A DNA stretch of 64,000 nucleotides from JACKOB01 sp024234575 (GTDB taxonomy: Bacteria > Pseudomonadota > Gammaproteobacteria > Pseudomonadales > Oleiphilaceae). The stretch's first letter is position 1, and each line of letters opens with the position of its first letter. Location of the stretch: NCBI GenBank assembly GCA_051208035.1, contig JBPJFZ010000015.1, positions 45,196-109,195 of the forward strand, written 5' to 3'. The translations under genes were made by a program, and so were the position numbers. Under the pieces are notes generated by a model. That model was not told where the DNA came from, made no database searches, and worked only from the letters and a program-made list of their open reading frames with translations. This document shows, piece after piece, positions 62,823-64,000 of this stretch.

Positions 62823-63113
62823 ATGGCGCGAATTTCTTTGCACCGATGTGACCCACATAACGCCTATATTAAAATCACTCAGCGACCCAAATTTGGTTTA
62901 ACGACCACCCCGAAAGAAACTACCGAAGTAACGAATATCGACTACTTTGGCGAGCGCTTGCTGAAAGAAGGCATTGAGGAAGTCTTTCTGGCCCCGTACT
63001 AAGTCGTGCGGGTTAATCTAGATGTTTATCTGCAAGGCTGGCGCGCCAGTAAAGGCCAGGATGATGAAAATGGCAGGCTTATCAAAACCGTATCTATTAG
63101 CCCTGTCGCCTGA
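62823..63113 (+). pseudogene. remnant of type I restriction HsdR (EcoEI-like)
   Basis: In one frame the stretch KFGLTTTPKETTEVTNIDYF...LKEGIEEVFLAPY, then VVRVNLDVYLQGWRASKGQDDENG, resembles the helicase part of EcoEI-type HsdR (GLTATP, DYFG, GIEDGFLAPY and the KVVRV segment). Only about 70 of some 800 residues remain, from about 62889 to 63092, and a TAA at 63000-63002 replaces the expected lysine codon. Left of 62889 the match ends. No HsdM or HsdS is in the window. Dead fragment. Confidence 0.65.
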
Positions 63114-63186
63114 CAGGCTAGATAGTTTCTGGTTCTCTCTGATACATGAGTTAGCCCATATAGCGTTACATTTAGTCAGCACACCA
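63088..63186 (+). pseudogene. fragment of an ImmA/IrrE-type metallopeptidase
   Basis: In the next frame, PYLLALSPDRLDSFWFSL followed by IHELAHIALHL matches the zinc-binding helix of ImmA/IrrE (HigA-associated) proteins, with HELAH at about 63145. Only about 33 residues fit the family. It joins the HsdR remnant near 63090, so the two pieces were fused by deletion or recombination. Confidence 0.55.
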
Positions 63187-63308
63187 ATAATATTCGTCAC
63201 GACTCCATTTTGTGCACCCGCAAAGGAGTACCAAAAGAAAACATTCGTAATGCCGAATAATACCTTTTTGCCAGACAAAAATGGGGCAAAGTCAGTGACC
63301 TCGGCAGA

Positions 63309-63635
63309 ATGGGAGAAATAAAAGTCCGCGAACTCTACGACATTGGCCCAAAAGGCGGCCCCGGTGGTAGAATCAAGTCAATAAACGGCTTGGCAGAATT
63401 CCGGGTACCTGATGGTATAAACATCCGCCGCGGTACAATCAGCGAAATCAAAAATGTCGGCAAGCAAGGTTGGACGGATCAATTGAAAGATTATTACGCC
63501 TATGCACAGCAGAAAGGATTAAAGTTCAAGTTGTACCTGCGTGAAGGCGCAGAGGCGTCACCAGAGTTAGAAGATGCGGTAGCGAAGAGCAAAGGTGTGA
63601 TGGAAATCATCCGAGTAGCGATGGATAAAGTATGA
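63309..63635 (+). CDS. Tox-REase-7 type nuclease toxin domain, detached
   Basis: 108 residues resembling the C-terminal toxin domain of Rhs/CDI-type polymorphic toxins: RVPDGI (Asp35), TISEIKNVGKQGWTDQLKDY (Glu46, Lys48: a PD-ExK nuclease core) and AQQKGLKFKLYLREGAE. There is no SD and no carrier (Rhs, VgrG, TpsA) before it, so it is probably a displaced tip rather than a working gene. It overlaps the next gene by four bases (ATGA), as toxin-immunity pairs do. Confidence 0.65.
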   Translation: MGEIKVRELYDIGPKGGPGGRIKSINGLAEFRVPDGINIRRGTISEIKNVGKQGWTDQLKDYYAYAQQKGLKFKLYLREGAEASPELEDAVAKSKGVMEIIRVAMDKV

Positions 63636-63883
63636 CCACGATAAACCGGCAAGCAGTTGAAGACAAGTTAACCGAACTGCAAAACGAAGAGTTGGCCTAT
63701 GTGGCATCTCAGAGTTTGAGAGAGCGCGAGGCCATGCAGTTTATTACACTTGAACATATGGAAATGGCCATAGCTAAAGACGACGAGTGGCTCGAGCGCG
63801 TCAAAACGGATATGCACCAACAACATGATTTACTGATTGAATTGGCGGAAGAGGGCGTTTATGTGCCTTCTGTGAGACTGTAA
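63632..63883 (+). CDS. candidate immunity protein to the nuclease toxin domain
   Basis: 83 residues, acidic and helical (EDKLTELQNEELAYVASQSLRE...MAIAKDDEWLERVK). No family recognised. The four-base overlap with the toxin domain and its size suggest an immunity role; that is inference. Its stop lies right at the left end of the IS256-type element. Confidence 0.5.
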   Translation: MTTINRQAVEDKLTELQNEELAYVASQSLREREAMQFITLEHMEMAIAKDDEWLERVKTDMHQQHDLLIELAEEGVYVPSVRL

Positions 63884-63884
63884 C

Positions 63885-64000
63885 TAATTTTGTGTAACTG
63901 CCTATCAACAATTACTCTATTGAGAATTAAGGATAGGCAGATGCAAATGAACAAGAAAGAACTTGAAGCTTTCGCAAAGGAGGCGGCCAAAGGGATTAAA
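63885..64000 (+). mobile_element. IS256-family insertion sequence, left end (partial)
   Basis: The transposase start and the end-like sequence AATTTTGTGTAACTGCC (from about 63886) indicate the left end of an IS256-family element cut by the window edge. The exact inverted repeat cannot be fixed without the right end. A 9-bp stem (63898-63906 with 63932-63940) spans the transposase SD. Confidence 0.6.
63941..64000 (+). CDS. IS256-family transposase, N-terminus only
   Basis: The first 20 codons, MNKKELEAFAKEAAKGIK after an initial MQ, match the opening of IS256-type transposases (KKLxAFAKEAAKxIK). AAGGA lies upstream and is partly inside the stem that ends at 63940. The rest lies beyond the window. 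Confidence 0.65.
   Translation, partial: MQMNKKELEAFAKEAAKGIK

Noticed and set aside
62187..62900. Integron attC sites around the toxin-antitoxin pair
   Set aside because: The octamers are inverted relative to each other and no attC-like stem with paired core sites could be drawn; no integrase is present.
1..64000. CRISPR arrays, rRNA, tRNA, prophage
   Set aside because: No regular spaced repeats, no recognisable RNA gene and no phage structural genes were seen while reading; weak RNA genes could be missed without a covariance search.

Overview
The window is a densely packed chromosomal stretch of a marine-type Gammaproteobacterium. The taxon is inferred from gene content, not from a marker gene: malate synthase G, a gammaproteobacterial-style nas cluster (cobA-nirB-nirD-nitrate transporter-PP2C/kinase), many c-di-GMP and two-component proteins, PEP-CTERM type sorting signals and a lipase with a foldase-like partner. 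Base composition is moderate. I saw no rRNA, tRNA or CRISPR array, and no prophage. About 60 kb looks like ordinary chromosome; the last 3 kb is a decayed accessory patch that ends in an IS256-type element.

Layout. 0-4 kb: glyoxylate metabolism (glcB and a class V aminotransferase). 4-9.2 kb (minus): a signalling operon of OmpR-type regulator, LysM/FecR envelope protein and CHASE2 histidine kinase. 9.3-11.7 kb: a full-length topoisomerase III-like protein whose catalytic tyrosine and one Mg-binding aspartate are replaced. 11.7-14.5 kb: an HD-GYP protein and a PAS histidine kinase. 14.7-19.2 kb: BolA, YciO/Sua5, an orphan solute-binding protein, and a membrane protein paired with an MBL-fold protein. 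19.2-21.6 kb: NnrS, a Tdi1-like small protein and a DUF3565-DUF1971 fusion. 21.7-29.3 kb: nitrite assimilation and nitrate transport behind a sigma-54 promoter with an NtrC-like site, followed by a PP2C/kinase fusion. 29.3-32.5 kb: nitroreductase, a MESH1-like HD protein with CBS-like and HEPN-like parts, and an NTF2-fold protein. 32.7-38.2 kb: a PEP-CTERM protein, then norE-norF-frmA behind a perfect FNR/DNR box, then a DUF1631 protein. 38.4-42.1 kb: DUF1569, a YddG-type exporter and a GAF-GGDEF cyclase. 42.3-48.9 kb: two paralogous AraC regulators divergent from a two-gene secreted-protein operon (a VPLPGS-anchored protein and an 1164-residue repeat protein with a Lys/Gly tail). 49-53.1 kb: a membrane protein, MtfA, and a lipase divergent from a foldase-like protein, with a 24-bp palindrome at the predicted lipase +1. 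53.2-61.1 kb: small proteins, the PPIase-HupE/UreJ-DUF3604 trio and a two-SBP GGDEF receptor. 61.2-64 kb: RhuM/Fic protein, ParE-type toxin-antitoxin pair, HsdR and ImmA fragments, an orphan Tox-REase-7 domain with a possible immunity gene, and the start of an IS256 transposase.

Themes. Nitrogen oxides recur: nitrate uptake and nitrite reduction, NnrS, norEF, S-nitrosoglutathione reductase, and the DUF1971 (YeaR/TehB-like) fusion. Surface and secretion signalling also recurs. The items I rate most worth following are the apparently inactivated topoisomerase III, the operator-like palindrome and shared TTCACATTT element at the secreted-protein promoters, the HD-CBS-HEPN protein, the FNR-controlled norEF-frmA unit, and the orphan nuclease toxin module beside the IS.
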